64,000 bases of DNA from Proteobacteria bacterium UBA4457 (GCA_002390205.1 DGOV01000083.1:1-64000); one strand, 5' to 3'; counted from the stretch's first letter, positions 25,481 to 35,052 are shown. Notes: generated from the letters alone by a model not told the origin. Made by a program: numbers and translations.

Positions 25481-25911
25481 TGCGCTTGTTGAGGTACACT
25501 TTAATTATTACTGATAATTATTTATATTATCATGAACAAAGCAGGCATTCTTCATAGATGATTCGAGGCTTTAAGGCGTTTGAAAATGCTCTTTTTCTCA
25601 GCCTGTTTCATAATTTATGCACACTTACTTTACTCGAACAAGGTAGAAGTAGTAACTTATCGGATAAAAGCACTAATTAGCTCTTACATAACCTCATAAG
25701 TTATTGTTTATATTAAGTATATTTTAAAGATGGCTAAATTTTGACCGATCTATCAATGTAAGCCTGTTTTGCGGCCTTAAGGAACTCTTTGTCTAGCTTG
25801 TTCACAAGGTTATCCACAGAAACTGTGGGTAACCTTGTGAAGTCTTCTGCAGCAGGTCTAGTGTTTACGGTGAATATCTCCGTGACTGGCCACGCAGGTT
25901 GTAGAGGCGAA
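25481..25911. other. 431-base gap without an intact gene: DnaA-box-like sites, long hairpin and an unexplained open frame
   Basis: Largest non-coding stretch in the window. It holds TTATGCACA (25615-25623), a DnaA-box consensus match, and an AT-rich run at 25695-25730. It also holds a 19-bp stem hairpin at 25801-25841 whose left arm contains a second perfect box, TTATCCACA (25810-25818). On the minus strand a frame without stop runs from about 25925 to a TAG at 25734-25736 (about 63 codons, no ATG) and reads protein-like (RPAAEDFTRLPTVSVDNLV), perhaps a gene remnant. No T-run follows the hairpin, so it is not an ordinary terminator. Confidence 0.5.
25801..25841. repeat. 19-bp near-perfect inverted repeat with embedded DnaA boxes
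   Basis: TTCACAAGGTTATCCACAG, a loop of three A, then CTGTGGGTAACCTTGTGAA; the arms differ at one position (a G-T wobble in RNA). The left arm holds the perfect DnaA 9-mer TTATCCACA and the right arm a one-mismatch copy in opposite orientation. Confidence 0.75.
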
Positions 25912-26697
25912 CTAAAGTGAATGTAATTTCATCTTTGCCAGTGTTTCATAAGAGGAGATAGAGATACTTTCCGCGCGGTCTTTGGGATCTATTCCAGCTT
26001 CTATCAGAGAATCTACAGTGAAAATTTTACGCAGTGAGTTCGCGATAGTTTTCCGCCTGGTATTAAATGCAGTTCGGACGATATCTTCCAGGCATTTTTC
26101 GAAATCAGGTAATACGATATGCTCTTTTTTGATGAATCTCACGATGGCGGATTGTACTTTTGGTATTGGCTCAAAAGAGTTCTTGTCAACCTCAAAATGG
26201 TATTCTATTTGTGCTTTCCTTTGGGCCATTATTGATAAGCGACCATATGATTTTGAACCACATATCGCGGTGAAACGCTCAGCAACCTCCTTCTGAAGCA
26301 TGAATATCATTTCCGACCATATTCCTTGGTAATTTAATAGTTTGATAATTAGAGGTGTAGCGATATTGTAAGGAAGGTTGCCGACAATCTTCCACTGTGT
26401 AGAATTGATAGTTAGCTTTTCTATATCACAAGTTAAAATATCTTCGTTCGAAATTAAAAAATTATCAGCACCCCTATAGTGATTTTTCATTTGTGCATAT
26501 AGGTTTCGGTCAATCTCTACCGCTGTTACTCTCGAACCAGCATCTACAAGATGATCAGTAAGGGCTCTTGCTCCTGGCCCGATCTCTAATATGTGTTCAT
26601 CAGGCTGTGGGCGAATTAGGCTAATTATTTTGTCGATAATATATTCATCGGTAAGGAAATTTTGACCGAACCGTTTTCGAGCTCTTGGAAGGTTCAT
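25912..26697 (-). CDS. rsmA: 16S rRNA dimethyladenosine methyltransferase
   Basis: RsmA/KsgA adds two methyl groups to each of two adjacent adenines in helix 45 of 16S rRNA, a late 30S assembly checkpoint. The 261-aa product shows RKRFGQNFLTDEYII, the SAM motif ILEIGPGARALTDHL, and the catalytic NLPYNIATPLI. Last gene of lptD-surA-pdxA-rsmA; its start overlaps the pdxA stop by four bases (ATGA). In E. coli apaGH would follow; here they are at 17458-18720. Confidence 0.97.
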   Translation of the reverse strand: MNLPRARKRFGQNFLTDEYIIDKIISLIRPQPDEHILEIGPGARALTDHLVDAGSRVTAVEIDRNLYAQMKNHYRGADNFLISNEDILTCDIEKLTINSTQWKIVGNLPYNIATPLIIKLLNYQGIWSEMIFMLQKEVAERFTAICGSKSYGRLSIMAQRKAQIEYHFEVDKNSFEPIPKVQSAIVRFIKKEHIVLPDFEKCLEDIVRTAFNTRRKTIANSLRKIFTVDSLIEAGIDPKDRAESISISSYETLAKMKLHSL

Positions 26698-27719
26698 TTC
26701 TCTTGGGTTTTTTTGATTTTTACCATCGATTTTGCAAGGTCGATGGCTGCGATAAGACTTCCTGCAGAAGATTTTCCAGTACCTGCTATATCTAATCCCG
26801 TTCCATGATCCACGGACGTTCTTACTATAGGGATGCCTAAAGTAACGTTGACAGCCTCCCCAAAACCAAGTGTTTTGAGAGCTGTTAAGCCTTGATCATG
26901 GTACATACTGATAATAGCATCGTATTTTTTTCGCTGAGACGTCGTAAATGCACTATCTGCAGAGACTGGCCCCGTAATTTTTATGCCTGTATTTCTCAAC
27001 TCCTTGGCTGTAGGAGAGATCACTGTAGTCTCTTCCTGACCTAGGTAGCCGCCCTCTCCGGCATGAGGGTTGAGACCACATAACCAGATGTTGGGTGAAC
27101 TGATCCCAAATTTGTCGTTTAATTCTTGATGAACGATAGTGGCGACGTGTTTTATTAGTGTGCTAGTTACAGCATTAGAAACGTCTTTTAAAGGGATATG
27201 GGTAGTTAATAGGACTACTCGGAGTTTGCCAGCTACTAGCATCATCACAGGCCGCTGCGAGCCTAGCCTGTCTGCCAGATATTGAGTATGGCCAGAAAAT
27301 GTAACCCCAGCCTGATTAATGACTTCTTTACTAATAGGACCAGTCGTTATCGCGTCCAGCTTAGAGGAACTACAGGCATCTATTGCTTGGTCAAGACAGT
27401 CCAAGACGTAACTCGAATTCTCGGGATTAGGCTTACCAGGAACTACTTTTACTTTTGACTGTACCGGGACGATCTGCATCGTGCCAGGTTTATGTGGTTG
27501 TGCAAACTGCGCATCTTCAAGCTCGGCGATATTGAGATTGATACCAAGCAATTTAGCACGGTCTGCAATTATTTCAGGATCTGCATAAACAAGAGTTTTT
27601 TCGGTTCTTTGAAGCTGGCTAATTGTGATGGCAATATCCGGACCTATGCCGCTTGGCTCTCCTGGAGATAGCGCAATCTTCAGGTTCTGTTCTGGATCAG
27701 TTATTACGGTGTTCGACAT
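26694..27719 (-). CDS. pdxA: 4-hydroxythreonine-4-phosphate dehydrogenase
   Basis: NAD-dependent step of the DXP-dependent pyridoxal phosphate pathway. Family motifs are clear: ALSPGEPSGIGPDI at the start, TGPISKEVINQAGVTFSGHTQYLA with substrate and metal residues, GLNPHAGEGGYLGQEE, and YHDQGLTALKTLGFG. The ATG at 27719 gives 341 aa, close to the norm; an in-frame ATG at 27764 would overlap surA further. Either way pdxA starts inside the end of surA, indicating translational coupling. PLP made here is the cofactor of the AEP transaminase at 56617. Confidence 0.96.
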   Translation of the reverse strand: MSNTVITDPEQNLKIALSPGEPSGIGPDIAITISQLQRTEKTLVYADPEIIADRAKLLGINLNIAELEDAQFAQPHKPGTMQIVPVQSKVKVVPGKPNPENSSYVLDCLDQAIDACSSSKLDAITTGPISKEVINQAGVTFSGHTQYLADRLGSQRPVMMLVAGKLRVVLLTTHIPLKDVSNAVTSTLIKHVATIVHQELNDKFGISSPNIWLCGLNPHAGEGGYLGQEETTVISPTAKELRNTGIKITGPVSADSAFTTSQRKKYDAIISMYHDQGLTALKTLGFGEAVNVTLGIPIVRTSVDHGTGLDIAGTGKSSAGSLIAAIDLAKSMVKIKKTQEK

Positions 27720-29040
27720 AGGCTTCGTCTCGGAGTCGCCTGAGCCAATACTGTCGTCGCTCATCTAGTTTTTGTTGCCGAATAGCTCTTCGGGCTCTAT
27801 CTCGTCGAATTGCCTCTGTCCCATCGAAATTTCTTGTTTCTGTAACTTGGAGAATATGGAAGCCAAACTCTGTTTCAAATGGGGGACTCACCATTCCGAT
27901 GTCGATTGCTGTCATAATTTCTTCAAATTCAGGAACCATTTCCCCTTCACTTACCCACCCTAGATCGCCTCCTTGCAGGGCAGAAGTCCTGTCATCAGAG
28001 TTTGTTCGGGCAATTTGTGCAAAATTGTCGTCTCCCTCTAAGTCAAAACGTTTTTTCAAATTACTTATTCTATTTGCAACTTGTTCCATAGGTAGTAATT
28101 CATTAGGAGAAATAAGTATATGCCGGGTTTTATATTGCGGGATCATGAATTCTTCTAGATTACGCTTATCAGTAAGTTGAATGATATGAAATCCACTGGC
28201 ATTAGTTATTATGCCGCTATTCTCGCCGACTTTTAATGCGCTGATAGAGTCGGCGAAAAGCCCGGGCACTTGGCTTCCTTTCCTCCACCCGAGGTCTCCC
28301 CCTTCCAGCGCTTGTTGCCCGTCAGAAACACGTATCGCAACTTCACCGAAGTCATCGCCAGCCTCTATCAAACCTAGCGCTTCCTCTGTTTTTTCCCGAG
28401 CTTTTTGGATTTGTTTGTTGTCGGCTTCAGAGGGGACAGATATCAAAATATGCGAGATGCGATATTCTTGAAGTTCCGCAGTATTCGACTCGTTACGCAG
28501 GTAGTTATCTATTTCGGTTTCTCGCACACGAATTTTATTATCCACTTCAGTTTTTCTGAGCTTGGATATAATAATTTCTTGACGGATTTGTTCTTTGAAG
28601 ACATCAAACTGATAGTTTTCAGAGGCTAGTACTTCTTTGAACTGCTCTAGGTTGAGATTGTTTTGTTTGGCCATGTCCATTATTGCTAGTTTTAATACAT
28701 CGTCTCCGACCTCAATTTTCACTTGCTCAGCATATTGGAGCTGGACTTTTTCTAGGACTAATCTCTCCATCACTTGCCGCTGTAGGACGGCATTTGGAGG
28801 CATTCGAGTCGCTTGTTGCTGCATTTGAAATTTGACGCGATCAGTTTGCTCGTTCACCTCGCTTTGCATCACTACGTCCATCTCTACTATAGCCACTATT
28901 CGGTCAAGTTCTTCTGCACAGATGCTGAAACTAGTCCATGGGAGGGCAACAATAGCAAGAACAGCAAATAAAGATGAAAGCCCGGTGGGTTTCTTTTTAG
29001 CTGCTATAGGAGGAGAAATTGGGTTCGGCAACACAAACAT
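27697..29040 (-). CDS. surA: Periplasmic chaperone and peptidyl-prolyl isomerase SurA
   Basis: Escorts unfolded outer-membrane proteins, including LptD, to the BAM machine. A signal segment (LSSLFAVLAIVALPWTSFSICA) is followed by the N-terminal chaperone domain (ELDRIVAIVEMDVVMQSEV). Two parvulin domains follow, each opening with a HILIS motif (EYRISHILISVP and YKTRHILISPNE) and containing GGDLGW. I start at the ATG at 29040 (447 aa) rather than a TTG 39 bases upstream. It lies between lptD and pdxA in the conserved operon. Confidence 0.96.
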   Translation of the reverse strand: MFVLPNPISPPIAAKKKPTGLSSLFAVLAIVALPWTSFSICAEELDRIVAIVEMDVVMQSEVNEQTDRVKFQMQQQATRMPPNAVLQRQVMERLVLEKVQLQYAEQVKIEVGDDVLKLAIMDMAKQNNLNLEQFKEVLASENYQFDVFKEQIRQEIIISKLRKTEVDNKIRVRETEIDNYLRNESNTAELQEYRISHILISVPSEADNKQIQKAREKTEEALGLIEAGDDFGEVAIRVSDGQQALEGGDLGWRKGSQVPGLFADSISALKVGENSGIITNASGFHIIQLTDKRNLEEFMIPQYKTRHILISPNELLPMEQVANRISNLKKRFDLEGDDNFAQIARTNSDDRTSALQGGDLGWVSEGEMVPEFEEIMTAIDIGMVSPPFETEFGFHILQVTETRNFDGTEAIRRDRARRAIRQQKLDERRQYWLRRLRDEAYVEHRNN

Positions 29041-29133
29041 ACGGCTACTTTTTTTTGTCGATGAGGAATTATACCGCAAAACTGTCAGCGTAAGACATTC
29101 GTTTTCTATCTTTTTCTTTGTGAGGGATGGATT

Positions 29134-31431
29134 TTAATCAAATGGACTTCTAGATTCAGGTAGGTGTCTAGATATTAGTGGATCGCGTCCTTTACCGAGT
29201 CCCATTAGCCCTCTTAGCCTCAACTGTATAAACATACCGGTAATGAATTCGGGTTGAGAGCTTATGTTGGTCCCGTTCAAATATCTCTGCCCGATTACAC
29301 TGATACTCCAACAACAACTGTCATACTCTATCCCTCCAAAAGCCTCGAGAGTCGTCTTGTCATGCAGTGTGTAGCTCCACTGCCCGATCATCGACGTATT
29401 CTTGAATGTAGGAATAGGGAATCGAAATGAAGTGTCCACTTGTTCTATATTCTGGCTCCAACTATTAGGTGCCCTAGTGAATCGATAGGCAGCTTTTAAG
29501 ATGGTGTTTTGTTCTGGTTGGTAAAGCAACGAGATAGCTTTTCTTTCAGTTTTTTTCGATTCAGGCTCCCATACTAGGGAACCTGTTATCTTTGTTGTAG
29601 ACGACAGGTTGATTTCTCCCTCAGCGAATAGGTTTGAGAGCGCCTTGTTGGAGTATGTTTGTCCAGGGAGAGTGATTTCTCGTCTATCTAGATGGAATAC
29701 CTGTCCAATGCCAATCGACATGATTTGCCGTCCAGTGTCTTTGTGAGATAGCCGGGATGACACCCCTAAAGTCATTCGGTTCGCATCGCCAATTCTGTCG
29801 CCACCAAACTGAGTATAACCTCCTGAAAAACGATGAGGCAGGTACATGGTATGAGTGTTTATATCCATTGCCCCGGTATCAAAAATAGGGAGGTTATCTT
29901 GGTTTACTTTAGGGACATATAGATAGTAGGCTCTTGGCTCTAGAGTCTGAAAGAGAGTCTTTCCCCAGAGCGAGAAATTACGCTCGGCAAAGAGAGTCGC
30001 ATCGATGCTTATAATAGGAACCGTTCGAGATTGGTCTTCATAGACGCCACTGGGGTCATCGTTAAAATACTCTGTGTGGGCGACTACAATTTTAGGAATG
30101 ACCTGCAGGTATGGTTTTCGGTAACTGTAAGCTAGAGATGGGGCAGCTGTCGCGCGAATACTACTAAGGCTCTGAGACTTATAGAAGTAACTAGCATCCG
30201 ATTTAATTGCAGCTTCAAATCCCCCCTTTGTTTTGAAAGTGTGCCCAAGTTCTACGCGTGGGAGGAGTTTATAAGGTTTGTATGCCGCCGGCAGATCATC
30301 TATCAACGTCTGATAGTCTCGTGTCACGGCATAGAATCGAGTCCCCAGGTTATTATAGGTAAACTCTAACTTACGCTCCATGAATGCTTGGGATGAAGCC
30401 CCAATAGTGTTGCCAAAATCTTTGAAATACTCGTTGTCAGATACGTTGTTAAACAAAAGGTCTAAGCGTGCGCGATTACCTAAAAATAACTGGTGGTGTT
30501 CGATTGAGAGGTAAGATCTGTCTTCATTATTTCGTATATTATCCCCAGACAAGTACTCCGCATTAATGGTGCCAGAATAAGTGGAATTAAGATATCGATA
30601 TTCTCCGTCAAGCATAACACCGCGCTCTTGCATTAGCCGAGGAGCAATGGTGGCGTCCCGTGAGGGGGCGATATTCCAATAATAAGGCAGTTGCGTATCG
30701 AATCCAGATTCGTTGCTGGTACCGAATACAGGAGCTAAAAAGCCTGATTTTCTCCGTTTTGTAGTGGGGAAGTTGACATAAGGCATATAGAAGACCGGTA
30801 CGTCCATAAATCGTACGATGGCATTACTTGCAGAGGCACGGTCATTACTATGGTCGACTCTTAGCGCGCTCGCATGTAATCGCCAAGCCTCGGAGGTCAC
30901 GGGACATGTGGTGTACTCGACGTCCTTAAATATACTGATGTCACGTGCTGAGTCATGCTCGATTTTAGAGGCAGACCCCCTCCCTGGGCCATTACCAAGC
31001 CAATATTTCCCGTCCGAGAGTAAAGCGATTTCTTTTTGTGAGTCGAATTTTATGGTGTCACCGGCCCAAACCATCCCTTTGTCCCACAGATGCGCACGTC
31101 CTTCGGCATTATAGGTCCCCGTATCCTTATCATAAGTGACTACTTCGGCTCTAATTGACTGAGAATTTTTGATTACTTCGACATTTCCCTGAAATTGACT
31201 TGGGCCAGCCTGCACAATCCTCGAACTCTGCGCTCTGATTTCTGTACTTCCAAATTCAATATTCTCGGGATCGCTGTATAAGGGACGTTCGGGTTTGAAT
31301 TGCCCGCTTGGGCAGAATTGCCAAGTCCTCCCCCCAACTTCGTTCGCTAGTGAGCCTTGTGAATAGTAAATACAGATACAAATAACAGAGTAGATGATCT
31401 GTTTAAGTGACAAGCCATGTCGTGTTTTCAA
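29134..31431 (-). CDS. lptD: LPS-assembly protein LptD
   Basis: Outer-membrane beta-barrel that, with LptE, inserts lipopolysaccharide into the outer leaflet. The 765-aa precursor has a signal peptide (SVICICIYYSQGSLA), an N-terminal jellyroll of the OstA/LptA type (QFQGNVEVIKNSQSIRAEVVTYD) and the barrel, with PVFYMPYVNFPTTKRRKSGFLAPVFGTSNESG as a recognisable family stretch. Cysteines for the inter-domain disulfides are present near both ends (CPVTSEA, CCWS). First gene of lptD-surA-pdxA-rsmA. The strain therefore makes LPS, with hopanoid and possibly phosphonolipid as further membrane components. Confidence 0.96.
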   Translation of the reverse strand: MKTRHGLSLKQIIYSVICICIYYSQGSLANEVGGRTWQFCPSGQFKPERPLYSDPENIEFGSTEIRAQSSRIVQAGPSQFQGNVEVIKNSQSIRAEVVTYDKDTGTYNAEGRAHLWDKGMVWAGDTIKFDSQKEIALLSDGKYWLGNGPGRGSASKIEHDSARDISIFKDVEYTTCPVTSEAWRLHASALRVDHSNDRASASNAIVRFMDVPVFYMPYVNFPTTKRRKSGFLAPVFGTSNESGFDTQLPYYWNIAPSRDATIAPRLMQERGVMLDGEYRYLNSTYSGTINAEYLSGDNIRNNEDRSYLSIEHHQLFLGNRARLDLLFNNVSDNEYFKDFGNTIGASSQAFMERKLEFTYNNLGTRFYAVTRDYQTLIDDLPAAYKPYKLLPRVELGHTFKTKGGFEAAIKSDASYFYKSQSLSSIRATAAPSLAYSYRKPYLQVIPKIVVAHTEYFNDDPSGVYEDQSRTVPIISIDATLFAERNFSLWGKTLFQTLEPRAYYLYVPKVNQDNLPIFDTGAMDINTHTMYLPHRFSGGYTQFGGDRIGDANRMTLGVSSRLSHKDTGRQIMSIGIGQVFHLDRREITLPGQTYSNKALSNLFAEGEINLSSTTKITGSLVWEPESKKTERKAISLLYQPEQNTILKAAYRFTRAPNSWSQNIEQVDTSFRFPIPTFKNTSMIGQWSYTLHDKTTLEAFGGIEYDSCCWSISVIGQRYLNGTNISSQPEFITGMFIQLRLRGLMGLGKGRDPLISRHLPESRSPFD

Positions 31432-31571
31432 TAGTGAGCTAACTGTTGTGTCCTCAATTAATCTAAGCCGGCGGGCACGGTATGTAAAAGTGTCATAGAT
31501 TGACTAGCCATTCAATAGGCCTTTATTGGTTTGTTCATGTTGCACAATTATATTAAGCCAATTTGAGTTTT

Positions 31572-32174
31572 TTAATAGTCGGAGTTGCGGCTCTTAATGA
31601 TTTTTTCTACTTTATCAAGTTTTAGCTGGGCATTACTTTCCGCTAGGATTGCTAATTTTTCTTGGTTGGTGGGTTCCAAAAACTCAGCAAGGCGATAAGC
31701 AACCCAGCTGGCCTCTCCAAGTATTGGTGGTGTGAGTATGTCGGGTTCTCGACTATTCATTAAAATCTTTTTTAGTAAGCTTACTGGCTTTGAATGTGAA
31801 TCTAATATCTTTTCATTCTGAGTCAGATGAGGTTGGGTTCGACCTAGTATTAGTCCATTACTTTCAAGGCTATAACTATTTACTTGGAAGGGCTCGGTGC
31901 CTTGAACTGTGATATGGAGCAAGCCGTCGGGCCCTTGATCAAACGATACTATTTTTGCGAGCGTCCCTATTTCTTCGATATCTAGATTAATAGTATTTTT
32001 TGAATCTGCCTTAATTAGGACGACTCCAAACTCTTTTTGCTTCTTTAGACAATCCTTAATCATGTCTAGATATCGTATTTCAAAAATCCTTAGCTCTAAT
32101 AACCCCTTTGGAAATAAAACGAGGTTCAGCGGAAATAAAGGGATCGTGTCTGGGCATTGTGTAGGTGTTGTCAT
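31572..32174 (-). CDS. Lon N-terminal substrate-binding domain protein
   Basis: Stand-alone LON substrate-binding domain (200 aa) without ATPase or protease parts. The start TIPLFPLNLVLFPKGLLELRIFEIRYLDMI is the family hallmark. Such proteins are widespread and uncharacterised in proteobacteria; the domain suggests protein binding. It overlaps the end of mpl by four bases (ATGA), so the two are translationally coupled. Confidence 0.88.
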   Translation of the reverse strand: MTTPTQCPDTIPLFPLNLVLFPKGLLELRIFEIRYLDMIKDCLKKQKEFGVVLIKADSKNTINLDIEEIGTLAKIVSFDQGPDGLLHITVQGTEPFQVNSYSLESNGLILGRTQPHLTQNEKILDSHSKPVSLLKKILMNSREPDILTPPILGEASWVAYRLAEFLEPTNQEKLAILAESNAQLKLDKVEKIIKSRNSDY

Positions 32175-33529
32175 AGGTTTTTTATCTTTTGCATTAATGT
32201 GCTCGGAATCTTTGCAGCTGAGCTGTTACTCATCGACAAGACAGTATCGCCATGCCGTATTCTTTTCAGAACACTTTGAGTTAATTCACTGGGAGAGTGG
32301 TGGAACTCAAGCATACGAGCGTCTGCGAGCAGTCCTTGGACATCCCATTGGCAATCTCGAGGAAGTAGGATGAAAACTTCATCGGCATTCTCTAGAGCAT
32401 TGGCAAGTTGGTGCCTGTTGGCACCCATTATCAGGCTATTCGAACGAAATTCGACAATGGCGAGCAATCTACGGTCACCAGGTAGACTGTTTATAGCGTT
32501 GATAGCGACTTTGATAGCGGTAGGGTGATGGGCAAAGTCATCAAAAATATGCACTCCGTTATGCTCGCCATAAAACTCTAATCGTCGGCGGACATTTTTG
32601 AATTCCACCATTGCGGAAAGTCCGCTTTCTATATCTTCTGGCAGCGAAGCTGCGGCACACATCGCAGCGACCATATTTTCCGCATTGTGCTCGCCAAATA
32701 TCGGGCATTCAGTTTGTAATTCTTTCCCGTCCGCATCTATGATGGTAATCCTATTACTTGCATCGTTTTCTCCGTTTGTCTTCCATTCACAATCACCGTC
32801 CATGCCAAAAGTCCGCACCTCTGACCAGCAGCCCATTTTTATCGTATCTTTTATTGTCTGAACATGCTCAGAGTGGATTATAGTTGCCTCGGCAGGCATG
32901 GTCCGTATTAAGTGATGAAATTGCTTTTTTATCGCTTCTAGATCTTTAAAAATATCCGCATGATCAAATTCTAAATTGTTAATAACTAAAGTTCTTGGCC
33001 GGTAGTGAACGAATTTCGAGCGCTTGTCGAAAAAGGCGGTGTCATACTCGTCAGCCTCGATTACAAAGTATTTAGATTCTCCCAGTCTTGCAGAGACGTT
33101 AAAATTGCCTGGGACCCCTCCGACAAGGAAGCCAGGACAGAGGCCAGAATTCTCGAGAATCCAAGCAATCATGCTCGTAACCGTAGTTTTCCCATGGGTC
33201 CCAGATACCGCGATTACATGGCGTCCCGATAGCACTTCTTTTTTGAGCCATTCAGGGCCTGACATGTAAGGTATATCGTTGGTTAACACAAATTCTACAC
33301 ATTCATTGCCGCGGGTAAGCGCGTTACCGATCAAAACTAAATCGGGCTTCTCACGCAAGTTATTGGCTGAATAGGAATCAAAGACTTTTATATCCATTCC
33401 GGCAAGTATGTCGCTCATGGGTGGGTAAATGGACAAGTCTGTTCCTGAGACAATATGCCCTTTTTCCTTGGCAAGAGAGGCTAACCCTGCCATGAATGTT
33501 CCGGCAATCCCTAGGATGTGAATGTGCAT
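32171..33529 (-). CDS. mpl: UDP-MurNAc:L-Ala-gamma-D-Glu-meso-DAP ligase
   Basis: Mpl reattaches recycled murein tripeptide to UDP-MurNAc, feeding turnover products back into peptidoglycan synthesis. The 452-aa Mur-ligase fold shows the Mpl-type start MHIHILGIAGTFMAGLASLAKEKGH, the ATP loop VSGTHGKTTVTSM, EADEYDTAFFDKRSKF (specific to Mpl) and the C-terminal HHPTAIKVAI segment. It is first in a pair with the LON-domain gene. Confidence 0.96.
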   Translation of the reverse strand: MHIHILGIAGTFMAGLASLAKEKGHIVSGTDLSIYPPMSDILAGMDIKVFDSYSANNLREKPDLVLIGNALTRGNECVEFVLTNDIPYMSGPEWLKKEVLSGRHVIAVSGTHGKTTVTSMIAWILENSGLCPGFLVGGVPGNFNVSARLGESKYFVIEADEYDTAFFDKRSKFVHYRPRTLVINNLEFDHADIFKDLEAIKKQFHHLIRTMPAEATIIHSEHVQTIKDTIKMGCWSEVRTFGMDGDCEWKTNGENDASNRITIIDADGKELQTECPIFGEHNAENMVAAMCAAASLPEDIESGLSAMVEFKNVRRRLEFYGEHNGVHIFDDFAHHPTAIKVAINAINSLPGDRRLLAIVEFRSNSLIMGANRHQLANALENADEVFILLPRDCQWDVQGLLADARMLEFHHSPSELTQSVLKRIRHGDTVLSMSNSSAAKIPSTLMQKIKNL

Positions 33530-33620
33530 ATTATTTCAGCATTTATAGTTTGGGTCTCAGACCAGAGCATCAACACTTGCCAGCGCAATTCGATGCATGA
33601 AAAGCGATGTTTTCAGGCGA

Positions 33621-34844
33621 TTAAGAGTAATGGGACACCACATACTGTTCTAGTAGCTGCTTAAACTCACTAGCGATGTGTTCTCCTCGAAGAGTTACAT
33701 GCTTCTCGCCATCTATGAACACCGGAGCTGCCAACCCTTCCCCTGTTCCAGGAAGGCTTATCCCTATGTTAGCGTGCTTGCTTTCTCCGGGACCATTCAC
33801 TACGCATCCCATTACTGCGAGACTCATATCTTCTACTCCGGGATGAATGTCTTTCCACTTCGGCATTTGGGTCCTTACATATGCTTGTATGTCTTGCGCC
33901 AGCTCTTGGAATACCGTACTGGTGGTTCTGCCGCAGCCAGGACAAGCGATTACGAGGGGAGTAAAAGACCTTAGACCCATGACTTGTAAAAGCTCTTGCG
34001 CGACTATGACCTCTTGTGTTCGATCCCCGCCAGGCTCGGGCGTTAAGGATATCCTAACTGTGTCTCCAATCCCCTCTTGCATCAGTATACTCATGGCGGC
34101 AGAGGAGGCGACAATTCCTTTTGAACCCATGCCGGCTTCAGTGAGGCCCAGATGCAAAGGGTAGCTGCACTGTTTTCCAATTCTTCTGTATACGTTGATA
34201 AGATCCTGTACATCACTGCATTTACAAGAAAGGATGATTTTCGACTTGTCGAGTCCAATTTCTTCGGCCTGACGAGCGCTGTTAAGCGCCGAGAAAATAA
34301 GGGCGTCATAGGCGACTTCTTTCGAAGATTTTGGCACCTTTAGTTCGTTATTTTTATCCATCATTTTCGCAACTAGAGAGGGATCTAAACTGCCATAATT
34401 CACGCCGATCCGAACTGGCTTGTTTTGCGCAATGGCAACCTCGATTATGGTTGCGAATTGGTCATCTCGTTTCCTCCCAAATCCAACATTGCCGGGGTTT
34501 ATCCTATATTTGGCGAGTGCTTCCGCGCAGTCTGGATATTTAGTCAGTAGAATATGTCCGTTGTAGTGAAAATCTCCAACAAGCGGGACTGTACAGCCCG
34601 TAGAGTCAAGTAGCTCGCGGATTTTGCTCACCTTCTGCGCAGCTTCTTCGGTGTCGACCGTTATTCGGACAAGTTCTGACCCCGCGGCTGCCAGAGCTTT
34701 AACCTGTTTGACAGTGCTAATTGCGTCTGATGTGTCTGTGTTAGTCATTGATTGAACGACAATCGGCGCGCCACCGCCTACTGGAACACTACCTACCAGG
34801 GTTTGTAAAGACTGTCTGCGGACATATAAATCAGAATTACTCAA
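33621..34844 (-). CDS. ispG: (E)-4-hydroxy-3-methylbut-2-enyl diphosphate synthase
   Basis: Penultimate enzyme of the MEP isoprenoid pathway, a 4Fe-4S protein. The 407-aa product has the TIM-barrel start GGGAPIVVQSMTNTDT and the cluster ligands Cys301, Cys304 (ACPGCGRTTS) and Cys347 (GCVVNGPGE), followed by Glu354. The only start fitting the family is a TTG at 34844. It supplies C5 units with dxs (54746), and so ultimately squalene and hopanoids, though the two genes are 20 kb apart. Confidence 0.96.
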   Translation of the reverse strand: MSNSDLYVRRQSLQTLVGSVPVGGGAPIVVQSMTNTDTSDAISTVKQVKALAAAGSELVRITVDTEEAAQKVSKIRELLDSTGCTVPLVGDFHYNGHILLTKYPDCAEALAKYRINPGNVGFGRKRDDQFATIIEVAIAQNKPVRIGVNYGSLDPSLVAKMMDKNNELKVPKSSKEVAYDALIFSALNSARQAEEIGLDKSKIILSCKCSDVQDLINVYRRIGKQCSYPLHLGLTEAGMGSKGIVASSAAMSILMQEGIGDTVRISLTPEPGGDRTQEVIVAQELLQVMGLRSFTPLVIACPGCGRTTSTVFQELAQDIQAYVRTQMPKWKDIHPGVEDMSLAVMGCVVNGPGESKHANIGISLPGTGEGLAAPVFIDGEKHVTLRGEHIASEFKQLLEQYVVSHYS

Positions 34845-34965
34845 TTATTTTCTCGTAGATTTTTAGGGCTTCCAAGGACAAGAGTATATTATACACTAGC
34901 TGGACACGCTTGGAGCCTATTGGTTCAGGGACCGCCCTCTAAATACTCTTATGTTCACGATTCTA

Positions 34966-34983
34966 AGATAGAGTACTATCTTG
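34966..34983. promoter_or_regulatory. 7-bp inverted repeat in the ispG-msrB intergenic region
   Basis: AAGATAG and CTATCTT separated by AGTA. It lies between the divergent ispG and msrB genes, 70 bases before the msrB ATG, where an operator would be expected. No factor can be named. The rest of the 200-base gap shows nothing else clear. Confidence 0.3.
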
Positions 34984-35052
34984 ACCTGCTGCTTTACAAC
35001 AGCTTGCCACATTCTTTAGGGCAACAGGTCTAGAAAAGTCGAGGACAGATGT

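Noticed and set aside
25481..25911. Replication origin
   Set aside because: Only two or three DnaA-like boxes, and none of the usual origin neighbours (dnaA, gidA/mnmG, rpmH). Kept as a DnaA-box finding, not as oriC.
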